Notes under the pieces: model-generated
Seen by the model: the letters and a program-made list of their open reading frames with translations, nothing else
Database searches by the model: none
What the model was told of the DNA's origin: nothing
From: Parafilimonas sp.
GTDB taxonomy: Bacteria > Bacteroidota > Bacteroidia > Chitinophagales > Chitinophagaceae
Assembly: GCA_025927795.1 (NCBI GenBank)
Contig: JAICKT010000051.1
Location: 1 to 15,712, forward strand
DNA: 15,712 nt
Direction of reading: 5' to 3'
Part shown: positions 1 to 7,504 of the stretch, in pieces
Position numbering within the stretch: the first letter of the stretch is position 1
Layout: the number at the start of each line of letters is the position of its first letter
Translations under genes and position numbers: made by a program

Positions 1-1
1 A

Positions 2-1198
2 AAAATGCATGGCGAAGATTTGCCTGCAAGTATTCGTCAAGGTCAACGTTTAACGGGCATGACAGCAGACCAGAAAAAATTTCCTTTAGCAGGAACCGTT
101 TTTCAATTCAATCAATACGGACAATCACGCGCATACATCAGCGAACTGTTGCCTTATACTGCCGGTGTAGTTGATGATCTCTGCATCATAAAAAGTTTGT
201 ACACAGAAGCCATCAATCATGATCCTGCATTAACTTTTTTTCAAACAGGTGCACAAATAGGTAATCGCCCAAGCATGGGTTCCTGGTTAAGTTATGGTCT
301 TGGCAGCGAGAACAAAAACCTTCCTGCATTTTGTGTTTTGTTATCAAAAGGAAAAGGAAATGGTCAGGGTGTTTATTCAAAATTATGGTCGAACGGATTT
401 TTAGATTCTATTTACCAGGGTGTGCAATTCAGCAGTGGTGAGAATCCTGTTTTGTATCTGAACAATCCTGATGGAATGGATAAAGCAGACCGAAGAAGAA
501 TGCTGGATAAGCTTGCTGAATTAAATGAAGACTCATATAAAGAATTTGGCGACCCGGAAATCAAAACAAAAATTCAGCAGTATGAAATGGCATATCGCAT
601 GCAAACAGCGGTGCCTGAAATTACTGACATGAGCAAAGAACCTGAAAGTATTATTAAATTATATGGACCTGATTGTTTAGTGCCCGGAACTTTTGCAGCG
701 AATTGTTTGCTTGCAAGAAAATTAAGTGAAAATGGAGTGCGCTTTGTGCAGTTGTATCACCAGGGTTGGGATGGGCATAATAATTTGCCAGCAGAAATAA
801 AAGGTCAGTGTAAAGATGTTGACCAGGCGAGTGCAGCGTTAATTACAGATTTGAAACAAAGAGGACTGCTTGATGAAACACTTATCATTTGGGGTGGCGA
901 ATTTGGAAGAACAAACTATTGCCAGGGATTATTAACGAAAGACAATTATGGTCGCGATCATCACCCGCGCTGTTTTACCATTTGGATGGCGGGTGGTGGT
1001 GTTAAGCCATGCGTGTATGGTGAAACAGATGACTTTGGTTATAACATCACGCAGAATCCTGTGCATGTGCACGACTTTCATGCAACCGTTTTAGCGTTGA
1101 TGGGCATTGATCACGAAAAACTAACATATAAATTTTTAGGAAGAAGATATCGCTTAACAGATGTTGCAGGAACAGTGGTGAAAGATGTTATGGCTTAA
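2..1198 (+). CDS. DUF1501 domain-containing protein, 5' partial
   Basis: This is the C-terminal ~398 residues of a DUF1501 protein, a family with the alkaline phosphatase/sulfatase-like fold whose reaction is not established. The frame is open to the left edge, and family members usually run to about 450-500 residues with an N-terminal Tat signal, so the ATG at position 5 is probably internal. Visible family marks are the IIWGGEFGRT segment (about codons 293-304 from that ATG), the NYGRDHHPRCFTIWMAGGG segment soon after, and a C-terminal stretch with HVHDFHATVLALMGIDH. The many His and Asp residues would suit a metal site, but this is inference. DUF1501 genes are commonly found beside planctomycete-type cytochrome genes (DUF1549/DUF1553), and such a gene may lie just upstream outside the window. 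A dispersed repeat starts directly after the stop codon. Confidence 0.9.
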   Translation, partial: KMHGEDLPASIRQGQRLTGMTADQKKFPLAGTVFQFNQYGQSRAYISELLPYTAGVVDDLCIIKSLYTEAINHDPALTFFQTGAQIGNRPSMGSWLSYGLGSENKNLPAFCVLLSKGKGNGQGVYSKLWSNGFLDSIYQGVQFSSGENPVLYLNNPDGMDKADRRRMLDKLAELNEDSYKEFGDPEIKTKIQQYEMAYRMQTAVPEITDMSKEPESIIKLYGPDCLVPGTFAANCLLARKLSENGVRFVQLYHQGWDGHNNLPAEIKGQCKDVDQASAALITDLKQRGLLDETLIIWGGEFGRTNYCQGLLTKDNYGRDHHPRCFTIWMAGGGVKPCVYGETDDFGYNITQNPVHVHDFHATVLALMGIDHEKLTYKFLGRRYRLTDVAGTVVKDVMA

Positions 1199-1344
1199 CG
1201 TCATTGCGAACGCAGTGAAGCAATCTGTGGGTTTGAAATTGGAGTTGGTGAAAGGTGTGTGAAGGGGTATTATTTTAAAACGTTGAAATTTTTTCAAACA
1301 GTTCTTTTTGTAACAATCAGATTGCTTCGTTCCTCGCAATGACG
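1199..1344. repeat. Dispersed palindromic element with CGTCATTGCGA ends
   Basis: The left arm (1199-1227) and right arm (1318-1344) are inverted copies. Each holds CGTCATTGCGA on the outside and GAAGCAATCTG on the inside, both exact between arms, separated by 7 nt on the left and 5 nt on the right. The interior of about 90 bp is AT-rich, contains a further GTTTGAAA/TTTCAAAC inverted pair, and has no convincing gene. Similar CGTCATTGCGA...GAAGCAATC palindromes are known as dispersed intergenic repeats in many bacterial genomes. It begins on the base after the DUF1501 stop codon, so a transcript would fold into a long hairpin there. It could act as an mRNA 3' end or a non-autonomous mobile element; neither is shown by the sequence. 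Confidence 0.8.
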
Positions 1345-1421
1345 AATGCTGCAATTGACGCATAAAATATCACCGCCAAAAAAATAAAAGACGAAATTTT
1401 GAATATAATATTTGAAGTTAT

Positions 1422-2450
1422 ATGAACAGAAGAAAATTTTTAGAAACCACATCAATAGCTGCGGGCAGCATGTTAATCATGAACGGTCTGTATGCAAAAA
1501 ATAAAGAGAAAGTATATGGCTATAATAACATGCTTTATACATTGGATACGCATTGGAGCAAAGCGGATGCATCAAAGTATCCTGTGAATGATTGCCACGA
1601 AATGGTGCAGGACAAACATGGCAGAGTTATTTTATTAACCAACGAAACAAAAAATAACATTCTTATTTATAACACCAAAGGAAAACTGCTTAATACATGG
1701 GGACACGATTTTCCCGGCGGTCATGGACTTACGTTGCATAATGAAAACGGAACTGAATTTTTATACATCACAGACATAGTAAAACATCAAGTTTACAAAG
1801 CAACAATGGATGGAAAAATTTTGCTGACGATTGATACTCCATTGGATGCAAATGGTATTTATAAAAAACAGGAAGAATTTGTACCGACAGAAACAACCAT
1901 TGATGAAAACGGCGATATATTTATTGCAGATGGATACGGCGCACAATATATTATGCAGTATGATCAGCAAGGCAAATTGAAAAATTATTTTGGTGGTCGC
2001 GGTGATGGCGATGAGCATTTTGATAACGCACATGGTATTCTTCTCGACAAAAGAAATATTGAAACAACATTACTTATTACTGATAGAACACGCAATTGTT
2101 TTAAGCGATTTACAAAGGATGGAAAATTATTGGAAGTAATAAAACTGCCCGGTGCGTGTGTGTGCAGACCTGTGATTCATGGCGACCATTTATATGCTGC
2201 CGTGTTGCGTTCGCCGGATATTAATGCAGTAGGAACTGGCTTTGTAACCATCATGGATAAAGGCAATAAAGTGATAAGCAATATTGGCGGCAGCGAACCT
2301 GTTTACACGAATAATGTTTTGCAACCCATGCATCAAACAGACAAAATATTTGTGCATCCGCATGATGTGTGTGTTGATACAGATGAAAATTTATATGTGG
2401 CGCAATGGGATTCCGGTAAAGTTTATCCATACAAATTAAAAAGAGTGTAA
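1422..2450 (+). CDS. Tat-exported NHL / six-bladed beta-propeller protein
   Basis: The 342-residue protein starts with a twin-arginine signal (NRRKFLETTSIAAGSM, residues 2-17) followed by a hydrophobic stretch to about residue 25, so it is likely exported folded to the periplasm. The rest is made of repeated beta-propeller blades of NHL type, with recurring patterns such as GKLLNTWG, DGKILLTID, DENGDIFIADGYG, QGKLKNYFGGRGDGDEHF and HPHDVCVDTDENLYVAQW. Histidines at blade starts (HGLTLH, AHGILL, HPHDV) resemble the metal-binding propeller of peptidyl-alpha-hydroxyglycine lyase-like proteins, but enzymatic activity cannot be claimed. Other NHL proteins are binding scaffolds. The gene lies between a DUF1501 gene and a membrane cytochrome gene on the same strand, which suggests a shared envelope role. 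No Shine-Dalgarno sequence is seen upstream, which is usual for Bacteroidota. Confidence 0.85.
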   Translation: MNRRKFLETTSIAAGSMLIMNGLYAKNKEKVYGYNNMLYTLDTHWSKADASKYPVNDCHEMVQDKHGRVILLTNETKNNILIYNTKGKLLNTWGHDFPGGHGLTLHNENGTEFLYITDIVKHQVYKATMDGKILLTIDTPLDANGIYKKQEEFVPTETTIDENGDIFIADGYGAQYIMQYDQQGKLKNYFGGRGDGDEHFDNAHGILLDKRNIETTLLITDRTRNCFKRFTKDGKLLEVIKLPGACVCRPVIHGDHLYAAVLRSPDINAVGTGFVTIMDKGNKVISNIGGSEPVYTNNVLQPMHQTDKIFVHPHDVCVDTDENLYVAQWDSGKVYPYKLKRV

Positions 2451-2556
2451 AGCCCCCATCCCCTAAAGGGGAGTAATAGGGTTATAAAACTGATTCAACA
2501 TTTTTTATAAGTAAAATATTAAAGCAAATTAATTCCCCTTTAGGGGAAAGGGGCTT
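2450..2556. repeat. 107-bp inverted-repeat element filling the intergenic gap
   Basis: The left arm (2450-2472) and right arm (2534-2556) are 23-bp inverted repeats matching at 21 of 23 positions. Both have the form AAGCCCC-nnT-CCCCTAAAGGGGA when read inward. Each arm holds its own small palindrome, CCCCTAAAGGGG. The ~61-bp centre is AT-rich and non-coding. The left arm shares its first base with the stop codon of the propeller gene, and the right arm ends one base before the ATG of the cytochrome gene, so the element is the entire intergenic spacer. This looks like a REP- or MITE-type dispersed repeat. The transcript could form either one long stem or two short hairpins next to the start codon. 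Confidence 0.8.
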
Positions 2557-4695
2557 ATGAAGAATATCATTGCAACTGCGCTCATACCTTTCAATATATT
2601 ATTATTACTTTTTTTGATTTTCAGCAATCAACTTGTTATTCCAACGTGGTTGCAGGTATTGGGCAGAATGCATCCCGTGATATTGCATTTTCCAATTGTA
2701 TTAGTGCTTATATATTTTGTAGCTGTATTGGTTGTTCCAAAAAAAATTATCTCAGAAAAATGGTATGTTGAACTTACAGAATGGATATTACTTTCTGCTG
2801 CGCTTACTGCAGTACTTACTGCATTGATGGGAATGTTTTTATCAAGAGAAGGTGGTTATGATGCTGATAGCATCACTGCACATAAGTATTTAGGGTCAAT
2901 CATTTCATTTCTTCTTTTTATCATTTATTTCAGTCGCAATTTTTTAAAGCAGCAACAAGTATTATTTAAAATATCAACCGCATGTTCCGCAGTCATTGTT
3001 GTTTGGGCAGGACATCTTGGTGGTGATATTACACACGGAGAAAATTTTGTGCTGGCACCTGTTACGCCTTCACATATAAAACCACAGGTAGGTTTTAATG
3101 ATGCATTTATTTATGCTGATCTTGTTGAGCCAATACTCCAAACAAAATGTATGGGTTGCCATAACAGCAGCAAAGCAAAAGGGGAGTTGGTGATGGATAC
3201 GAAAGAGCTGCTAATGAAAGGTGGTAAGAATGGTAAGCTGTGGGATACAACAAAAACAGATCTTGGTTTATTGATGCGCCGCATTCATTTGCCACTTGAA
3301 GAAAAAGAACACATGCCTCCTGATGGCAAGCCGCAATTAACAGATGAAGAGTCTGCTATTTTATATGAATGGATAAGAGAAGGTTCTGTGTTTGATAAGC
3401 AGGTAATTGATTTGCCGGTAACAGATACGCTGCGCATACTTGCATCAAAAGTTTTAAAGCAATCATCTGACGAATTATATGATTTTGCTGCGGCTGATGA
3501 AAAACAAATCAATAAACTCAGTAATAACAACAGGGTAATTACACCTTTGGCGATGCAGTCACCGGCACTTGTTGTAAATTTTTATAACAAGCCGTTTTAC
3601 AACAGTAAACAATTAGAAGAATTACAACCATTAGCTACGCAAATTGTTGAACTCAATCTTGAGAACATGCCTGTTTCAGATGGTGATATGAAAACGATTG
3701 CACAGTTCAAAAACCTGCGCAGGCTTAATCTTAATTTTACTGCAATAACTGGCAGTACATTAGATCAATTAAAAGATCTTTTGTTCTTAAAAAGTCTGTC
3801 ATTATCCGCAACACCGGTTAAGCCATCACAATTAACAGCACTTACATCATTACCTAAATTAAGAGCCATTTATTTATGGAACACAAATGTTGATAGGAAG
3901 GATATTTCATCTCTTGAAGAAAAAAATAAAAACATTATTTATCAAACAGGGTTTAAAGGCGACAGCACAATCTTAAAACTTACACCACCCATTCTTGAAA
4001 ATGACAATTTTGTTTTAACAAGCTCAACACCACTCAAACTAAAACATTATATAAAGGGAACGGTGATAAGATATACATTGGATGATAAAGATCCTGATAG
4101 TTTATCATCACCAATCTATGATACAAGTATTAAGATTAATGCAGACCTTACCTTAAAAGCAAAAGCATTTAAACCAGGCTGGATAAGCAGTGATATTAGT
4201 GAACAACATTTTTTCAAAGGCAATTATCATGTTGACAGTGCGATACTGCTTTCAAAAGTAGATGATAAATATAAAGCCAATGGTGTTAAAACAATTATTG
4301 ACGGTGAAAAAAGCGATATGAATTTTGCCAGCGGAAAATGGATTGCCTGTAAAGAAAATCCAATGGAAGTAATGTTGCTGTTTAACAAACCCGTTGAAGC
4401 GAGTAGTATAACATTAAGCATGCTGCAGCAAATCGGCGCCTATATTTTTCCGCCAGCACAGGTTGAAGTTTGGGGCGGCAATAATAAAAACAATTTAAGA
4501 TTATTGAACACACTAAAACCTGAACAACCTACAAAAGAATCAACCGATGGAAATCTTGCTGTTAAATGCAGTTTTAATAAGACATCGGTATCATGTATTA
4601 AGCTGCTTGTAACACCTGTAAAAAGTTTGCCTGCATGGCATGCGGGTAAAGGACAAAAAGCATGGATCTTCGTTGATGAAGTTTTTGTGAATTAA
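2557..4695 (+). CDS. Membrane planctomycete-type cytochrome c protein with LRR and beta-sandwich modules
   Basis: The 712-residue protein has about five predicted membrane helices (roughly 4-24, 41-61, 77-97, 111-129, 137-156). The second starts with an HPVILHFP motif like that of DUF2231 membrane proteins, whose histidines are candidates for heme b ligands (inference). A c-type cytochrome domain of the planctomycete PSCyt type follows (about 185-280), with heme motif CMGCH at 198-202 and a likely axial Met at 253 in HMPPDGKP. Next come leucine-rich repeats (about 325-460), a chitobiase-C-terminal-like module (about 500-560, with IRYTLDDKDPDS) and a discoidin-like C-terminal sandwich. The soluble part would face the periplasm. 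The start is the first ATG after an in-frame stop at 2530-2532 and directly abuts the repeat. It probably accepts or passes electrons; the partner is unknown. Confidence 0.88.
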   Translation: MKNIIATALIPFNILLLLFLIFSNQLVIPTWLQVLGRMHPVILHFPIVLVLIYFVAVLVVPKKIISEKWYVELTEWILLSAALTAVLTALMGMFLSREGGYDADSITAHKYLGSIISFLLFIIYFSRNFLKQQQVLFKISTACSAVIVVWAGHLGGDITHGENFVLAPVTPSHIKPQVGFNDAFIYADLVEPILQTKCMGCHNSSKAKGELVMDTKELLMKGGKNGKLWDTTKTDLGLLMRRIHLPLEEKEHMPPDGKPQLTDEESAILYEWIREGSVFDKQVIDLPVTDTLRILASKVLKQSSDELYDFAAADEKQINKLSNNNRVITPLAMQSPALVVNFYNKPFYNSKQLEELQPLATQIVELNLENMPVSDGDMKTIAQFKNLRRLNLNFTAITGSTLDQLKDLLFLKSLSLSATPVKPSQLTALTSLPKLRAIYLWNTNVDRKDISSLEEKNKNIIYQTGFKGDSTILKLTPPILENDNFVLTSSTPLKLKHYIKGTVIRYTLDDKDPDSLSSPIYDTSIKINADLTLKAKAFKPGWISSDISEQHFFKGNYHVDSAILLSKVDDKYKANGVKTIIDGEKSDMNFASGKWIACKENPMEVMLLFNKPVEASSITLSMLQQIGAYIFPPAQVEVWGGNNKNNLRLLNTLKPEQPTKESTDGNLAVKCSFNKTSVSCIKLLVTPVKSLPAWHAGKGQKAWIFVDEVFVN

Positions 4696-4753
4696 AGGAA
4701 GGTTTACTGTGGTTCTTTTGTATTTATATAGAAATACTACTACATTATACTAA

Positions 4754-7126
4754 TTACAAATTCATTCGCATTGTTACACCATACGTTTTTGGATCACCTA
4801 AATGCACAGCGCCAAAATCATACGCATAAGCAATATATTTTTTGCCGGTTATATTCTGCATCCAGAAAAATAAGTCAATATGCTTTATTGAAATCCCAAC
4901 ACGTGTGTTAAACAAACTATATGCAGATTGTTTGATTGTATTGGCAAGATCAAAATAAGTATTACCAATATAACTCCATTCACCACGCACAACAAAACTG
5001 AGTTGGTGTTTTTTATTTATCGTGTATGCATATTGTGCGGCAAGCATTGATGTAACATCCGGTGTAAAAATTTGTTTCTTTCCATTTAAATCAACTGCTT
5101 CACCATTCTGAGAAATTTTTAATGATTTATACTTCGCATCTGTATAGCCAAAATTATAATTGAGCTGTAAACCTTTTGCGGGCGTTGCTGCCAATTCAAG
5201 CTCTGCACCTTTGCTGTTTAATTTGCCTGTATTTTTTGTTACTGTAATGGCATCAGGTAAGATTAATGTGGGCACCTGCGCATCGGTTACATGCGTGTAA
5301 AATGCAGTAATGTTTAATTGCAATTTGTCGTGAAGAAAACTGTTCTTTATTCCCGCTTCAATATTATTGCTGTATTCAGGTTTGTAAGGATACAAAGGCG
5401 GTTGTGAAGGGTCGGAAGATAGTTGTGTAAGACCACCTGTTCTGAAACCGCGACTATATGTTACATACAAATTTGTGTTTGATGATGCAGCATAACTTAA
5501 ACCAAGCTTTGGTGAAATTGCATTAAAATTAATTTTGGCAGAAGTATCAGGTAATGTAACAAAAGGTGCTTCGCCATCTTTTGCATACTCGCCTTCCACA
5601 TCTAATTTCCTGTTTTCATAATCATAACGCAAGCCACCAATCAGGTCAAGTTTTTTGGTAATTGAATAAGTGAGCTGACCATAAACAGCAAGTCCGTTAT
5701 TTTTTCCTGTGCTTATATTAATGGTAGAAAAATTTGTATCAGGTACACCAAATATTCCGGCATCTGTTCCATAATGCGTTGCCTGTTTGTTGGGTATGTC
5801 TTGATGAAAAAAATAAACACCTGCCGTCCACTTAAATGCAGATGCAGTATTTGCCGGAGAAGTAAAACGAAACTCCTGTGTAAGCACTTTTACATTATTC
5901 CATTTATTGCCATAATTATTAACGATAGTAATTGCATCCAATGGAGAAAAATCTCCATCAAGCGGTGCATTATAATAGCGATGATTGTTTTGCCATGCCG
6001 TTAATGAAGAAAAATTAAAACCTGTGCCGGCATGATTAACAGATAAAGATGCATTGAATGTGTTATCAATCATTTTTGCAACAGCATTCTGCTGAATTTT
6101 ATACGGCGATGAAAATGCATCTTCAACCGTTCCTGATAACGGAAAAGTTCCGTCATTGCGATTCTCCTGGTGCTTTACGTTGAATGTGATTTGCCAGTTA
6201 GCCGCAGGCAGATATTTTAAATAATAATTGCCCGTAAACGTATGCAGTTTATCATAAGACTTATCGTATAAAGTATTTGTATAAAAACCATCACGTGCAT
6301 TATAAACACCTGCAACGCCAAAAAACAATTTATCTTTTATCAATGGTGTGCGAAAACCAAGCAGGTAACGCTGCTGATTGTGATTGCCAATGTTTACTTC
6401 TGCAAAAGCATTGGTAGAATTTGTTGGTTGTTTGGTGATAATATTTATCACACCACCCATTGCATTTCTTCCATACAACGTGCCTTGTGGCCCGCGCAAC
6501 ACTTCAATTCTTTCCACATCAAATAAAGTAGCAATGTAAGTATCTAATGAAAACTGGTTTACACCATCAATATAAGTTGCAACCGCAGGTTCGTATGATG
6601 TTGTTGTAATGCCGCGGATAGAAGTTACATTTCTTTCATCGCCTGAATTATTCGAATACATGTTTGGAACAATCGCAGTTAATTGTTTGCTGTTCCATAA
6701 ACGAAACTCGTTTACCTGTTTCGCAGACAATGCAGTAATCGTCGCCGGAATTTTTTGTATTGACTCTTCTTTCTTTTCTGCTGTAACAACTACATCATCT
6801 AATTGTGCGGTTGCGTCTGCAAGTTGCGCATCAATATTATTTACTGATGATTTTATTTCAACCACTTTGTTTTGTAATGCATATCCTACTGATGAAAAAG
6901 ATATGATATATCTGCCTACATGAACATGATTTATATTATAATTTCCATCTGCATTTGTAAGCACCGATATATTGGTATTTAATAAATGAACAGTAACCGC
7001 TTTTAAAGCATTCGATTTTTCATCGGTTACCTTTCCTGAAATAGATGCAGTGTTTTGAGCAAAAAGATGTGCAGCAGATAATAAAACGGATAATAAGAAG
7101 GCTATTTTTTTCATGTCGGTCATCAT
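4754..7126 (-). CDS. TonB-dependent outer-membrane receptor
   Basis: The 790-residue protein has a signal peptide ending near residue 24 (LLSAAHLFAQ). A carboxypeptidase-regulatory-like domain follows (about 26-105, with SISGKVTDE). The plug domain begins around DDVVVTAEKKEESIQKIP (110-127) and includes the conserved RGPQGTLYGRNAMGGVINII (211-230). A 22-strand-type barrel runs to the C-terminus. It imports a bound ligand across the outer membrane using TonB energy. It resembles ferric siderophore/vitamin-type receptors more than SusC: it is shorter than usual SusC proteins and there is no SusD gene beside it. The ligand cannot be read from the sequence. Two starts are possible: 7126, or the ATG at 7114 giving a more standard MKKIAFLLS signal. 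The gene is convergent with the membrane cytochrome gene and divergent from the ThuA/dehydrogenase gene. Confidence 0.93.
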   Translation of the reverse strand: MMTDMKKIAFLLSVLLSAAHLFAQNTASISGKVTDEKSNALKAVTVHLLNTNISVLTNADGNYNINHVHVGRYIISFSSVGYALQNKVVEIKSSVNNIDAQLADATAQLDDVVVTAEKKEESIQKIPATITALSAKQVNEFRLWNSKQLTAIVPNMYSNNSGDERNVTSIRGITTTSYEPAVATYIDGVNQFSLDTYIATLFDVERIEVLRGPQGTLYGRNAMGGVINIITKQPTNSTNAFAEVNIGNHNQQRYLLGFRTPLIKDKLFFGVAGVYNARDGFYTNTLYDKSYDKLHTFTGNYYLKYLPAANWQITFNVKHQENRNDGTFPLSGTVEDAFSSPYKIQQNAVAKMIDNTFNASLSVNHAGTGFNFSSLTAWQNNHRYYNAPLDGDFSPLDAITIVNNYGNKWNNVKVLTQEFRFTSPANTASAFKWTAGVYFFHQDIPNKQATHYGTDAGIFGVPDTNFSTINISTGKNNGLAVYGQLTYSITKKLDLIGGLRYDYENRKLDVEGEYAKDGEAPFVTLPDTSAKINFNAISPKLGLSYAASSNTNLYVTYSRGFRTGGLTQLSSDPSQPPLYPYKPEYSNNIEAGIKNSFLHDKLQLNITAFYTHVTDAQVPTLILPDAITVTKNTGKLNSKGAELELAATPAKGLQLNYNFGYTDAKYKSLKISQNGEAVDLNGKKQIFTPDVTSMLAAQYAYTINKKHQLSFVVRGEWSYIGNTYFDLANTIKQSAYSLFNTRVGISIKHIDLFFWMQNITGKKYIAYAYDFGAVHLGDPKTYGVTMRMNL

Positions 7127-7201
7127 TGGTATTTAAAGCCGCAATGTTACGTGAAAAAAGAAGATTGCTGTTTTACTCCAATAACATACCAGTATAATTA
7201 T

Positions 7202-7228
7202 GAGATTCCCGCTTTCGCGGGAATGACG
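7202..7228. repeat. GC-rich hairpin repeat (ATTCCCGC/GCGGGAAT)
   Basis: ATTCCCGC (7205-7212), a TTTC loop and GCGGGAAT (7217-7224) form a perfect 8-bp stem, followed by GACG. The unit GAGATTCCCGC...GCGGGAATGACG is the same kind of dispersed palindromic sequence found in the intergenic regions of many bacteria. It has no T-run on either side and lies between divergent genes, so a terminator role is unlikely. It stands out by GC content from its AT-rich surroundings. Confidence 0.65.
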
Positions 7229-7438
7229 GTGGGAGGTTTATTTTTTTCTTGCTCTATAATAAAATAACAATAAACTCAGCCTCTTGCCCGTCATGCATAT
7301 TTTGCTGTCATTATATTTATAAGTATTTAAATATTTTCCCGACATAATGTTATTGGCTTTAAATTTTAATAAGATGCATATTCATCAGTTCAATTGCGCA
7401 ACAGATTTTGTTCTATACAAAAAATTTTTTTCAAATCA

Positions 7439-7468
7439 TTTGAATATGGCATTTTGCAATTACATTTA
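7439..7468 (+). promoter_or_regulatory. Possible Bacteroidota-type promoter for the ThuA/dehydrogenase gene
   Basis: TTTG at 7439-7442 is followed after 18 bases by TACATTTA at 7461-7468, one mismatch from the TAnnTTTG -7 consensus. The spacing is slightly below the usual 19-21. It would place transcription start near 7473, about 30 bases before the ATG at 7505. That supports the shorter protein start. It is a pattern match only. Confidence 0.3.
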
Positions 7469-7504
7469 ATCGCTTCAATTCACTATAAAATATCACAACT
7501 CCAA

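Larger units (their letters stand above)
7127..7504. other. Divergent intergenic region between receptor and ThuA/dehydrogenase genes
   Basis: This 378-bp AT-rich region should hold the promoters for both flanking genes. On the - strand, TAACATTG at 7142-7149 matches the Bacteroidota -7 consensus TAnnTTTG at all but one position and would give a short leader to the receptor gene. A GC-rich hairpin repeat lies at 7202-7228. A + strand promoter candidate lies at 7439-7468. The frame upstream of 7505 stays open back to a TTG at 7394, but those 37 codons show no signal peptide or family similarity and are treated as leader. No RNA gene or riboswitch was recognised. Confidence 0.6.

Noticed and set aside
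1154..1363. 69-codon - strand open frame over the first repeat element
   Set aside because: It mostly translates the palindromic repeat itself, overlaps the DUF1501 end, and gives a low-complexity product without known motifs.
4720..4737. GTATTT/AAATAC hairpin between the convergent cytochrome and receptor genes as a terminator
   Set aside because: The stem is only six A/T-rich pairs without a following T-run; it may help termination but cannot be called.
6609..6923. 104-codon open frame on the + strand opposite the receptor plug domain
   Set aside because: It lies fully within the conserved plug-coding region and has Cys/Ser-rich composition typical of antisense reading.
4754..7126. SusC of a polysaccharide utilisation locus
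   Set aside because: There is no SusD gene or glycoside hydrolase beside it, and the protein is shorter than usual SusC proteins.
7394..7504. N-terminal extension of the ThuA/dehydrogenase protein starting at a TTG
   Set aside because: The 37 added residues resemble no signal peptide or domain, while the ATG at 7505 begins a clear lipoprotein signal and is preceded by a plausible promoter.
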